From Paramecium octaurelia (Eukaryota; Ciliophora; Oligohymenophorea; Peniculida; Parameciidae), in contig CAJJDP010000061.1 in the NCBI GenBank assembly GCA_905182995.1, positions 144,149-208,148 of the forward strand: a stretch of DNA of 64,000 nucleotides. The letters are read 5' to 3'. Positions 48,143-60,881 of this stretch are shown one piece after another (the first letter of the stretch is position 1; every line of letters begins with the position of its first letter). The translations under genes and the position numbers were made by a program. A model generated the notes under the pieces. That model had not been told where the DNA came from. It worked only from the letters and a program-made list of their open reading frames with translations, and ran no database searches.

Positions 48143-51100
48143 TCAGTATATCTGATACTCATCCATACCTTCATCTTACAGAACAAGAGGTTCATTAAAC
48201 CATTTTTTAACTTTAAATGGTCGATCTCTATCAAATTTCCATTCTTCCAAGCTTTCATTGACAGTAGCCATGAGATCTCTCCAAAGTTCCTTGGCTCTTC
48301 TCCTACTAGTTGTACGGTTTTGTAGTATGAATTTGGGAATATTAAAGGAATCACAGCAATTCCAGCAGGTCAGACAATTCCTGACTTTAATAAGTGATGG
48401 GTATTTCTTATTGATTTTATCTCTGATGTTATCGATTAAGTTTGCTTTGCTTTCAAAGTTTTCTCCCACAATTTCAAAGATTATGTATAATAAAAATGGA
48501 ATGATCAAAATGCCCATTATGACATACCCTGCTAATGTTATCTGGAAGTTTTCATTTTAAATAGTTGAATAGACGATCGTCGCAATGCTAAATGTGAGCG
48601 TCAGGATGACATTAGAGATTTGGTCGATCTTATTCAGTTTCTTATTACTGTACGGCTGCACATACAGACTCAAGAGGAGGTAGATAAAAGTCAAGATGGA
48701 AGACAAGGACCCCTATAAATGATAGATGATTATATTGTACCATCATAATGACGTTTTAAGCCTAGAGACAAATAAGAATGCTGATAAAGGCTCTGATGTA
48801 GATTCTCACGAATTCCCAATAGTAAATAATCCTATCCTTATCATTTGAGTACTCATGATAGAAGTATCCCCATGACTGCATGAATGCAATTTAATCAAAT
48901 CTTTCATACCATTTACCAACTAACAATTGATAAAAGAAGATGAAAGGTATCACAAACAAAAATATGAAGAATCCAGGGTATGCAAACCATGACAACCATA
49001 CATTGTGAGTTTAGGTGTCGTACTTATAAGACACATTGGATTGGATATAACCTTCTCCTGAAATATCTCTCCGAGCTATAAGGTTCGCAAATTCAATCAA
49101 GAAGGTTGGCTATAAAAAGATGAACATGTAAATGGCCATAGTTTAGAGACTCTTCCACTTGAATCGATTCTTGAAAATCAACACCAGGATGATCAAAGTC
49201 ATTGCAATGATATATAGCAATTAGATAGCCAAAGACCAAATCAATCTCAGATAAATCATATCTACATCACCTGCTCCATCAACTAAAAAGCAATCCAGAG
49301 CATTTCCCATAGATTTAGCAGGCATACTGACAGTGTTGATTGTATCGACTGTGCCTTGAGGTATATCAATTTTAAAGCCTTCCAGGATAGAAAGCAATTA
49401 AACAAAATTGTTGAATATTTTCATTAATATAGCAGCTTGATCTAAGGAGGCTTTGGCAGACAATAGTTTAAGTTATCTTAAGACTTTCATGGTAACAACT
49501 TTTTCCATTCTATCTTCATGACCTTTTACTGACTATAAAGTGCTATAAATTGTAAAGATAGTTATGAATGCAATCATTAATTAGTTTCTAGTTTTTTCCT
49601 AACAAAGCCCACATTCATATTTAGCAGAATTGGAATATGACTCTCCCCAATAACTACCGTATATATCACACTCCTCGCAAAGTGCTCCGATGAACCCATC
49701 TTGACAAAGATCATTTCCAACATCAAATCCTCCTTTGCAATTGTACACTTTATTCTTGCACTCTTCAACCTCTCCACTCTAATAATGTGGTCTCCAATAA
49801 CTACTCTTGATACTAATTTTATTCATATAAGTGTAATTCATTTTGGTTTCATCTATTTTCCTGCAAGTGTCAGTTTTATACTCCAAAGCAAATGTACCCA
49901 CTGAACAAGGAGTGCAGGTCTCCTACTAATCATTATATTGTTCTCCCAACTCGCATTCTACCGACCTGATCCTGACTTATAAAGTGTATCCAGTGTCAAA
50001 ACCCTTACATTGATAGGGATATTAGTCATGGTAGATAGGTATATTGATATGACTACTATTAAACACTGCATCTAGAGTGATTTGATTGTATGGATCAAAG
50101 TTAATAATTTGATTCGAATAGTCAAATCCTTGAACATCATTAATGTCAAACCTTCTAATTGTTTCCCCTGGAAAAGTCGAAGTTTAATTGTCTTTGGTTT
50201 TGGTAACATTGCTTGATAAACTGCATTCCGTATCATGCTAATAACTCATCACATTGTTATTCTTGTCAAGGAACACCAAAACAACACTTTGATTTTCAAA
50301 CTTCTTTAATTCCTAACCACTCTTGATAACAAGGGGATAATGCAACCATCCAGTGTGAAAATCTAAATTTCCTTATTTTTGTAAAACTGACTTCACCCTT
50401 ATACCCAATGAAGTAGGATATTGAGCAACATCATCACCGTATTTTGAGGCAAAATTTTGGATTAAAGTGATGCTGGTCAAAGCATAATTATTGATTCCAC
50501 TTTCCACAACTGCAATTGCTCCTCCTATACTTGCATTGTTCCTGTAAAATGAACTGTCAGCTATGTTTAATCGATGTTAAATGGTGCCTCCATCTTTAGG
50601 ATAGGATTCAAAATATATGCACCCTCCTCTGCCAGTAACTACTGCTAATGAACAATAACTGGATGTTACATTGACAGTCAATCCATAAAATGAGATACCT
50701 CCTCCATGGATAGCCTTAACATCATTTATATTTAAGGATTCTACTATCACGTGGGATAAATATGCTGGATTTGGAATGGCATAACTAAAATTATATTTAA
50801 CCTAATCGGATGTGTCAGTAGCCAGGAGTCTATTTGAGGAAGATTCACTCATATTGGTATATTAAGGTATTTTATCTAAAGTTAGATTAGAAGTCAAAGA
50901 TGTTCCAAGTAATTTATCCATCGTAGTTTATTCTCTTAAGTACTAATCACTTGATACAGAAAAACATCCATAATAAGATGATTCCGAATTAGAACATCTA
51001 CATGAACTCATTTAAACCAAAGGAATCATCCTTGAATTTGATACTCTCATTATTTAGACCAAACCACCATGACATTCCTTACAAATCACTCTATTGATTG

Positions 51101-54100
51101 CAACATTCTTCATTATTAAAGGTGTCTTCTCCTAAATCAAATCGAACAACATTAATGCTGGATTGATTTAATATTCTGGGAATTCTATTCTAATTTCAAG
51201 TAATCTACACAATGCACTGTTTGTAATACTAGTGCAATTCAAATTTGCTAATGAAATTGAAGAGATATTTCTAAACTACACCAAATCCACAGTTATCGGA
51301 TTCTCTAAAGGTTCTTATATCTCTATGTAGGGTCTGTATGATAGAATACTATGCTAAGATTCTATCGTATTCAATTTAATAAGAGTTGATTACCATATTG
51401 AAAGAAATCCGTAATAGAATAAACCTTCTGAATAAGCATTCTAGATCTCAATTTATCCAAAATCTTATTCAATGGCTGCAATTCTCTTCAAGAATAGAAA
51501 TTTTTCAATTGATTAAAAGGAACCCAATTATGCTAAGTAAACCAAGGAATTTGATGAATTACCTGATATCTTCACATCTTGAAGCATCATCTTCTATTTT
51601 TCTATTGTTCTTGAGAAAAACAGAGTTTTTATGGCTAGACCACTTAAGGCATAGCAATTGGCGATTGTAGAATCCTAAATTTTGAACTGCTACTTCTTAT
51701 CATAACTTATCAAAAAGATGCCTCCTCCTTCTCCTCTTGTGAAACAATCTCTAAACTCTGCATTCTAGATTTTCATATCTAACTCCGAGGCCATTGAATC
51801 TATGTATACGCACCCTCCTCTTGATGACACTGTTCCACTCAAAGGAGTATAAGCATATCGAACTGAAATATTCCTCAAAGTAACCATTCCTTCTTTCAAA
51901 GTCTTTATGTATAATCCACCGCCCAATTTGGCAGTTGAATTAAAGAACGTGCAATCACTCATGTCTAGAAGGAATGTAGAAATAAAGAGATGTCCACCTT
52001 CTGCCTTCTCATTAATAGTAGGAAAGGGTGTCTTGGTTTCTGGATCAAAGTTACTATTCACCATTGAGACATTGAAAATGATCTAAGTTCCCACTTCCAA
52101 ATAGAGAACTGACCCATAACCTGAAACGGAATTCGATCTCCAAAGACTATTCTATAAAATCAATGTGCCAACCACACTTCTAATCAAGAATGTTGGATTA
52201 CTTGGTCTCAAGGAACCTTATATCTCCATTAAATGAGTGTTCTTGAAGAAATACATAAAATTGATCTACACAATTTACATCTGAGTGGAATCTATCAATA
52301 TGGCAGATGAAGGCACTGCCAATACAGTAGTGATAATGGTGCATTATGTCACGTAGACTCCATTAATAACTATGGTTTCCTAATATTCAGAAGTTGAAGT
52401 ATTGTAAATTAGATTACTCCATGAAGATATTCCAATAAATGAATTGTCTCTTCCAACCAGGTTCAGTAATTATACGTTAATTAATTCTACTCCCTTGTAT
52501 GGGTTGTTAATAAAGAGACAGTAATTATTCCTAATACTCAACCCTTCTTTTTAATGACAGTTGATGTTGACAAACTTGGTTGTCCACACTTACTCAACAT
52601 AAAAGATGGCTAAGTCTGCATTTTCAACACTCTCAAAATCAGAAACCTACAATCTATTACTTTTCTCAATTCTGATAGAGGCACTTGTTGCTGCTTCCCA
52701 TATAGTTTCATCGAATCCAACAGTATTTATTTATTTAATAACTAATCCTTTCATTGTAATGTTGATGGGCATAAAGTAATCATTCTAGATTTCTGTAATG
52801 AGAATTAAACAAGCAGGAGTTAGACAAATTACTTAATCGAATTCTAGATTGATAAATTATAATTTCAATCCCGAAAACTCAGGATCATTAATTCTAATTG
52901 TTTTGAGTTCATATTGGGTTTAAATCAATCGACCCTTAAATGTGAACTTTGTATTTTATAAGTAGGCATCACTCAGTTCAATTGTTGTTATGCGGAACAA
53001 AGCAGTAGAATTAACTTTAGAATCTTACATTTAAAAATTATTCACTTTGATCTATTACATCGTTGTAAAATCAGCAATTCCTCTAGAATTATTGTATTCC
53101 ATGTTTCTCATATATAAGGAATTTATGATCACGATACCCATCGGTTCATCTAGAACAGCTGTACTTAAGAAGGCACCATCATTAACAAAGTAACAATCTT
53201 CAAATTGAACTTAAGTGATGATTATCTTACTATTCCACTCAGGTGGAGTTAAAAAGCTAACTGATTATAGTTCAAACAGTGCTTACTTTTCAACGGCAAT
53301 ATCATAAAATTTCACATTTTCTAATCGAATATTTAAATATGGTATTGTGATGTCGGAATCATACACTAAACCAAATGGTTTTGCTTAGAATGTAATATCA
53401 GAACTCACCAAATAGTTTTGAGATTGAATGACAACATTTTTTAAATAGATATCATATGTGTTCAAAAGAATTGCAAAGAATGGCTTCTACTTCTTAAGAG
53501 TGACTGCAACTGCACTATAAGGGGTGGTATAAGCGGATTTGTCTAAATAGTGATCCTCAGCATTGATATTTCCAATTTTGACATTCTCTAGATAGAGCAC
53601 AGATCCAGTATTATTGAGGAATTGGAATCCGAAGGGTGTTTCATATTTGGGTATATTTGAGTACAAATTTCCTCTGTCTGATGCTGGGTATAATTCTATT
53701 CCATTGATGGAGATAGATGTAAAGTAAGCAAAGTAGATTGTCTTTTAGATGAACCATTAAATCCTCTCGTTGGGAGTTGGGGCGTTGGTTTGTATTTTAA
53801 GTTCTAAATTTTAAACAGAGAAGACATTTTTTCTAATATTGGATGTAAAATAGGTATCCTTTTAGAAGAAACATTTTGCATTATCTCCAGAGAAATATTG
53901 GAAATCAAGAATAATGGTGATTTTTGTGACTGCCTTCTTATTCCACTCTTCAAAGAGAGCATCTCTGGTTGCGGAATCCATCTTATCTTCTAGGATGAGA
54001 TAAGTATTTTTGGATGTAATATCACTGTATTAAGAATTGATTTTCCATTCATCATTGGCATTAGGTTGGTTTTATTGACAATCAGCTGTTATAGTGATTT

Positions 54101-56374
54101 CATCAGTTCGATCACAAGGAGTGGGACAATCAGTTTTAGAAATGCACCTTCCAATTTTACTGTCATAATAATTATTGCCACCATCATCGCATTTGAATGA
54201 TAATCGTGCATATTTTTTATATTTGTCCTCAGTGGGATCATAGAATTGATTTAATTGCTTAATTTCATCAGTGGATCGTTCTCTGCAACCAATAGTTATT
54301 TCTGGACATTAAATACAATCAGAATCATCGATGGAAGAACTCAGAGATATTCCAACTAGACTAGAATCACATTAATCACAGTATCCTTTGGTTCCTTTGG
54401 CTAAGAATTAAGCACAATTCTGGCCACCCTTTTCACAATACCTGAGATCCTCATTTAGAATAGGTCCTTTGAATGCATCTCCAGGAGTGCATTCATAACA
54501 ATAAGGACCTAATATCTTCTTTTCAGAAAGAGTGTTACTTTGTCCATCAAAAAGGTAATCGAAGTATTCAGTATGATGAACAGAGACCAGAGACAAGGTG
54601 TAGCATTTTTTACAATGTCCATTTTCTGCACATTGAACACATTTGCCTGTTTACATATCCACATAGAAACCATCCAGACATCTCAAACAACGTTATTTTA
54701 ATCCATTTATGACACACGATTAACATAAGTAATCTTGCATTAAGGATGAACAATCCATTCTGCATTCCCAATTACCTGAACTATCATTTTTGTAAAGAGT
54801 GTATCCAATATCGCATTGCAAACATTGCTGTATCAAAACAGTCTATTTGTAATAGGTTAAACAACCAGTCTTAGGTTTATTAATAGTGTCGAATATCGTA
54901 CATGTCTTATAGTCATCTGCCAAGAAGTATCCATCTTCACAAAGCAAACACTTCTCCATTGATTGTTCTATTATTAGTTTATGCATGAATACCTTCTTTA
55001 GGTAAAGGCACAAAGTCTAAGGCTATAGTTGAAAAGGAAGAATCACTACCAAGAGTTGGATCACCGACTTTAGCACATAATTTACAATTTGCAATAGAAC
55101 AATCAGTGCAACCAGTTCCAACAGCATAGAAAGTCTGAGTGAATTTGTCACACTCTCTGCATCTCAGTGTGTACTGAGATTCAACAGCCTCGATCTCTGC
55201 AGTTGTTGGTTCTGATGTCTCGGGTTCAACAACTTTTTATTTATCCCTTGTTGGTCTGAATGTTTTAAAATATTATATACAATATTGATCCAAATTTGTA
55301 TTCGCATCTCTTACAATTCGTGCCGCATCTAATGCACGCTCTTCTACTCAGAGTTGGAACAAACGTACTCTAAGTAGTACTGGTACATTGTTCGCACCGT
55401 TAGGCTATACGGTACAACTTGAACAAATCAATAAAGAATTAGACCTCGTCGGTCTCATAATTGGTTGTCAGGAGGAGAGGATTGTTATTGTAATCATCCC
55501 ATGGTTTTTCATTAAGGTTAATTCCATCTCTTCCAAAATAACAGGCATCACAACCTGTGAAACATGCTACACATTAACTGTAAGTTTCCACTCCATTCTA
55601 TTCAGCTCGAGTTGTCAGTAAACTAAATCCTGAATTGCAAATCAAACAATTCTTTTTAATTGTCACTATTGTCTTCCCTGAATCATCCAAAGAGATGTAT
55701 TTGTTTATTTAACAAGACTTGCAATTCTCAGGACATGGATCGCATCCACTAATCACATCGCTATACTCGTATCCATCTGTACAACTCAGGTACAGATTAT
55801 TCAAATCATAAGAAAATTATTTTGAAACTGGAAGACAAGTCTAATTTTGAGATTTGCAGAAATGATCACATCCATCACAACTTTGTGTCGTAAACTATAC
55901 ATATCATCTTATTTAATTTACATCCTATAGTCCACTCTTTACTACGTAAAATAATTGTTTAGCAGGTCGTTCTATTTTGTGAAACACAGATGTTCCTGTC
56001 GATTTAGTCTTGTAATCATATGTACACAGTCTAGATTTATCCCTTTTATATTCATTGATACTTACCATGTCTGACTGTTGTCCAAACAGTCTCCACAATA
56101 ATAATTGTTGGCTTCATTGAATTTCAAATAAGGACTATCATAGGCACAATTTAATATACCATTCTACACATACTCTTGTTCCTGCCTTCAATCCTAATTC
56201 ATTGTGATCTTGCGGCAATGAAAACAAAAAATACTGCTATTAACAAAGTTCACAATTCCCTTTTACTACATTCAAACAATAGTTGAACTTTGTATCAGTC
56301 TCATAATTTGTTGTGCTTATCTCGAAAGACAAATCAAACAAGAATCCTAATAGCGCAAAAACTATTATATTCAT
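48143..56374 (-). CDS. Giant Cys-rich/beta-helix membrane protein (~2,700 residues)
   Basis: One 8.2-kb gene by my reading, with many small introns; I checked the two ends and several joins but not every exon. A signal peptide (IVFALLGFLFDLS) starts the protein. Residues ~20-700 form a Cys-rich array of CxxC modules (CRECDKF...CTDC; CEHC-like), similar to furin or growth-factor-receptor repeats. A long region of parallel beta-helix repeats follows (GGGLYIKTL; GGCVYIDS), then a second Cys cluster of the GCC2/GCC3 type. About seven transmembrane helices (~49,300-48,500) and a cytoplasmic tail complete it. Between helices lies FYHEYSNDKDRIIYYWEFVR, typical of protist surface proteins of this architecture. 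It is probably an environmental sensor or adhesin; the function is unproven. Confidence 0.8.
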
Positions 56375-56895
56375 ATTAATTATGATATTCTAATTCACAA
56401 AAAGAAATTTAAATACGTTTTTTATGTATTAACTTCCCAAAGTAAACCATGCCAATTTTGACATCACAATCACTAGCGAAACTTAAGATCTTATCAAAAA
56501 TGGAACAACTCTGGACAATAAAACCTTGTAAATTAACCAACAAACATTAAATTTTAAATCAAATAAATATTTTATTACTTTTGTATTTTTCATACTCACA
56601 CTAAACTCTTATTTAAATATTACACTTTAATAAAGTTTTCGATTCAAACATTCTGTATCCCAAATTAAATAAACTCATACTAAAAAACTTACTTTCATAT
56701 CATTTTCTCAGCCCCACCCCATATTGCCCCAGAATCAATAATTTATGCAAGAATATAACTCTAACTTATTTATTGAAATTACACAAATTCGAATATAAGC
56801 ATTAGATGTTAACATCAATAACTCAATCAAAAAATGAATTGATAAAATTTACTTGATAAATAATTAATAAAAATCCTTAAATTAAAAAACATTAC
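56375..56895. other. Intergenic, nothing recognised
   Basis: About 520 nt, very AT-rich, between the start of the giant membrane-protein gene and the stop of the next minus-strand gene. A short GC-richer run (GCCCCACCCCATATTGCCCC, ~56711-56730) stands out but matches nothing I know. Confidence 0.55.
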
Positions 56896-59718
56896 TCAAA
56901 TTTTCCATTTTATTATCCTGTCTTCGATTATAGAAATGCTTCTACTAGTTAATAAATGCTCTGTGAATAAATATATCAAAGTGGGTTCATAAAATGACTC
57001 ATGCGCATTGATGACCAGTAATTCTAATTTCTTCCCTATCCCCTCATTCGGAAACAGTTTGTTCATCACGTCAAAACAGATTACCAGGTCATCCTGGAAT
57101 AGATAATTGGTGCTCGGGTCAATATGGGAAAAATTAGATTTTAATTGTCTTTTCAAAAACTCATTCTTCTCTATACCAGCTATCAAACATGCAAGTTTCA
57201 ATTACTGCAATGCACTAATCGACGGCTTCTCCAATTCATTCACTAATTCCTAAGTCTTAACCTAGAGTTTAACTCCCTATACATATGCCGGTATGGCAAC
57301 ATTCAATTTATCCTGGAATGTCGCAAACCTTTTCGTGAAGTCCTTCAAATTCTTGCAAACATAAGGATAAAACTAATTGTAGGGATGCATAAAAGGTTTG
57401 ATTTCTGTGATTACATTCCCTTTATTAAAGTAGATATTCTCGATTATCTAATTCACAAATTAGCATTCTTCATCCTCTTACGCTGTCAACTGAATGGTCA
57501 AAGTAGGATAAATTCGCTTTAATATGATGGCCAATTTAATAATGCTAACCTTATCCTTGGCATCTTTAAGATTAGTTGACAAGACATTCTGTAATTTTTT
57601 ATATGCATTATATAACACTGCTGGATGTAACTGATATTATTAAACCAACTTGGAAATCAATTTGTGAGTGTGATGAAAATCATAATCCATTATTTAATCC
57701 TTTACAATTTTAATTAATGATTCAAAAGTCTCAATGCTAAATTCGGAGGCTCTCCATCCCATTAGTAATTCATAAGCTTATTTACTATTAGGAATTTCAT
57801 TGGTTTCTTGAAGCTTTTTTAAAAGTTCTTCCTTAATTTTTTTCGATTTATAATAGTTCATATCAAGACACTTTGAGTTAGCCAACAATATATCATCGAT
57901 TGTTTAAATTGATTTAGGAAGATTACCTTTGTGATTCAAATATACATCGATAAAATTGTTTTGACCTTTTAATTCATGTATTTTATCGAAATCCTTAAGT
58001 TTGTCCCTCAATTGATCGCAAGATGATAATAAACTAGAAATTTGAGATGGTGTAAACTTTGGTAAAGTCTCTTTTACTTTGGTTATAATTTCATCATCAA
58101 ATGTAGTTAAATAGTTGTATATCGATAACCATTTGGACAATTAGTCGAAATCAACTTTAGCTGTAAATTCGGCTTCAATTTAAAATTTGATATACGGTCC
58201 AATAAATTAAAAATCAAGGCCTATTTCCTCACAAATAGATTTGTTATTTTAGAGATGTTACACATTTTTTTGAATGAATTCAATAATGGATTCATCATTA
58301 GAATTGGAAATAACAGCTTTAACTACTTATCTTATCAGATTATGAGGATAGGTTTGTAAATTATTTGGCTACAAGTATTTTAAGTAATCCACTTTGAATT
58401 TATTAATCAAATTGACTAATATGTCACATGTCATCTCATTTAACTAGAATTAATTGCTTTAATTCACTAATCTAATAATGGCTCTGAGATGTTTCTCTTG
58501 AATATGCATTGTTGTTAGATATTTTTGACAAAATCCTTCTGGGATGTTGAGTTTGAATAGATTAACAATAGAGAGTGATTCTAAAATGATAGAGTTTTCT
58601 AGCCATTCTTCTAGGAACTTCTTTAATTCAATAAGTTCTTCACTTACAATGTATTAGGGTATCTCATCAAAGATTGTTTCATTTTCAATGCAAAGTTCTC
58701 TCAATGAAAAATACACAGTCCGTATGATGTTTTCTAGTGTCTTTTCATTGAAGTTGGTTTCTTTAGACATTTATACAATCCTTTTGAGCAATTGCATATA
58801 AATTTTGTAATCCTTAAAAGCTTGATTTTTTTGAGCCACTTGAATGAAATTCTTGAGGATTCTAAAGTCGAATTAGTAATTTCCTTCTTAATCCAGAACT
58901 CGTTCGACGTACACCTTCTATATTAGATCAAGAAATAGTGGAGAAGGCTTAAATTTATTAAGTAGTACGAAGAGTTGGGCAAGATAGTAGAGATGCCATT
59001 AATTTATACCTTGGTAAATTTGGGAGATGACGAATTACAATTGATGATCATTCAACTCTGAGTATTGGAGGACTTGTAAGAGGATTTCAGGATGACAAGT
59101 AGCACCAGGAAAGTTTGTAATTGATGTATCATATTAGGATAGGAAGAGTAGGGCATATGGTTTTAAGGAGTGGTTATCACTATTTAAATACTCTCTTAAT
59201 TAATCAATTTTATCAGATTTTAATTATGGTAATTTCTTCTTGTTGATGCAATACTCCATAACTTAAATTAAAATTGTGTTAAATTGATGTTTTTATTTCT
59301 TGAATTCATCATAAATCTCTTTATTGTTGACAATCACACCAGAATAAAATTGAAGGAGTAAGATAAATTAATACTCATTATTGATTGGCTGTGTTATTAA
59401 CCACTCAATATACTAATTAAAATTGGGTTTTTGGAATTGCATTTCTAAAAATTTAATCATGTTTTCAAATAATTAGTCATCTGTATTTTAAATTGATTCT
59501 ATTTCTTGTTTTAGTCTATTGTATATTGCAGAACTGTCTGACAATTTCATAGGCATTATTTAATCATAGATCTTTTCATTGAGGAATGCTTGCATTAATG
59601 AATTTATTTAAGGCAGTGATTCACATTGTTCAAAGCTGGTTTACAAGGTGAATATGCGTTCTTTGAACAGTTTGTACTTGGTTTTGAAAGAGCTGAAAAG
59701 AAATTTTAATTTAAGCAT
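56896..59718 (-). CDS. Large alpha-helical protein, possibly mitochondrial
   Basis: Intronless frame of 940 residues, exceptional in length for a gene without introns here. The first ~22 residues (MLKLKFLFSSFKTKYKLFKE) are basic and amphipathic, as in a mitochondrial presequence. The rest is Leu/Ile/Phe/Asn-rich helices in pairs (FEQCESLPQINSLMQAFLNE; LPKFTPSQISSLLSSCDQL), suggestive of helical-repeat RNA-binding proteins such as the FASTK or OPR type, but I see no definite repeat consensus or RAP signature. Possible role: mitochondrial RNA or ribosome factor, by inference only. It starts 29 nt downstream of the TBC gene's stop. Confidence 0.8.
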
Positions 59719-59747
59719 TTTTTATGGCAATTATTAATTGAATATAA

Positions 59748-60790
59748 TCATTTCTTTTGGGAAGCAGCAAATTGATCATAATATTTGCGAAGATCTTTTT
59801 TTGAAAAGATGAAATCCTTCATTGCTATTTTAATGAACTTGTCTGGATCATAATTATTAAAGAATTTCTAATCTTTGAGAATTGTAATGGCTTACTCCAT
59901 TGTTTTAGTCTACAAAATATCATTACACTATAATTTACAGTCAAAATCTCCTCCTTCCTTATCTTAAGTATGGCTAGAGATGCTCTGAAGGTTGTCTTGT
60001 GATGCTCATGCCAAAATATATCAGTGACCCTTAAAAATATTTGCATTGGCAGAATTGAACTAAAGAGAGTGATAAACCTGAAAACCTTAATAAACTAAGT
60101 ACCATTCTGCAGCATAATAAAAGGGTACAATATTGAACTTAGTGAACTTTGCATGTAAATCAGGTAAGAATTACTTGACCAAAAGGTCCAATGCATAGAA
60201 ATATTTTAATGTATTAGTAGGATTAATATAAGTATCAAGGCAGCCATATTTGGTCAGCAAACTATACAAATGCCAATAGACCAATTCATCATTCATCAAT
60301 AATAAAAATGAGCCTGCCAAATAGTTCAATCCCTAACAATATCCCATGTCTTAAAAGGTAAGGCTGATCGCCCTAAGTACTGTGAATAGAGATTGACTGG
60401 TGATAGTGTCCATTTTGATTAGATCATTTGTTTGGAATGTACGCATAACATCCAAAGTGATTTGGCTATCATGGGGTGATATTTCTTGAGATTCTACGAG
60501 CTCCTTATAAGTTCTCTTTAAATGTCATATGAACATTTTACTTTTGCTTGTATCTTCATCTAGTCTATTTCAGCCAAACAAGGCCAAATGAGCATTCTGA
60601 TACCTTCAGGTATGCCTTTTCTTAATCGAGATTTAAGCTTCGAATCATTGTTTGCCATCAATTGGGGAATCTTGGGGATCATTTTCCTCCACTTTTCAAT
60701 CCTTGCATTAATCTTTAGCATTTCTTCCTTACTTGGTATTTGTGTATTTTGCTTCGGAAACCCATAATGATCTCTATTCTCTGGATTCAT
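59748..60790 (-). CDS. TBC-domain Rab GTPase-activating protein
   Basis: Predicted 320 residues, introns of 26, 25 and 29 nt. TBC proteins speed GTP hydrolysis by Rab proteins and so end membrane-traffic steps. Motifs: RKGIPEGIRMLIWPCL (~60-75); the Arg-finger motif ITLDVMRTF (IxxDxxR, ~115); the Gln-finger motif YCQG in DMGYCQGLNYLAG (~145); EWFITLFSSILPMQ and IFLRVTDIFWHE near 240. Both catalytic residues are present, so it should be an active GAP. Little lies outside the domain. The target Rab is unknown. Confidence 0.94.
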
Positions 60791-60881
60791 TATTAATAAT
60801 AATCAATTACTATTCTAATGAGTTATAATTAAATATTTTATAATGAGGGTTTATGATATATATATATATTATTGTATTTGA

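Noticed and set aside
55388-55621. 77-residue plus-strand ORF
   Set aside because: It lies opposite the Cys-rich region of the giant membrane protein, whose minus-strand frame has regular CxxC motifs.
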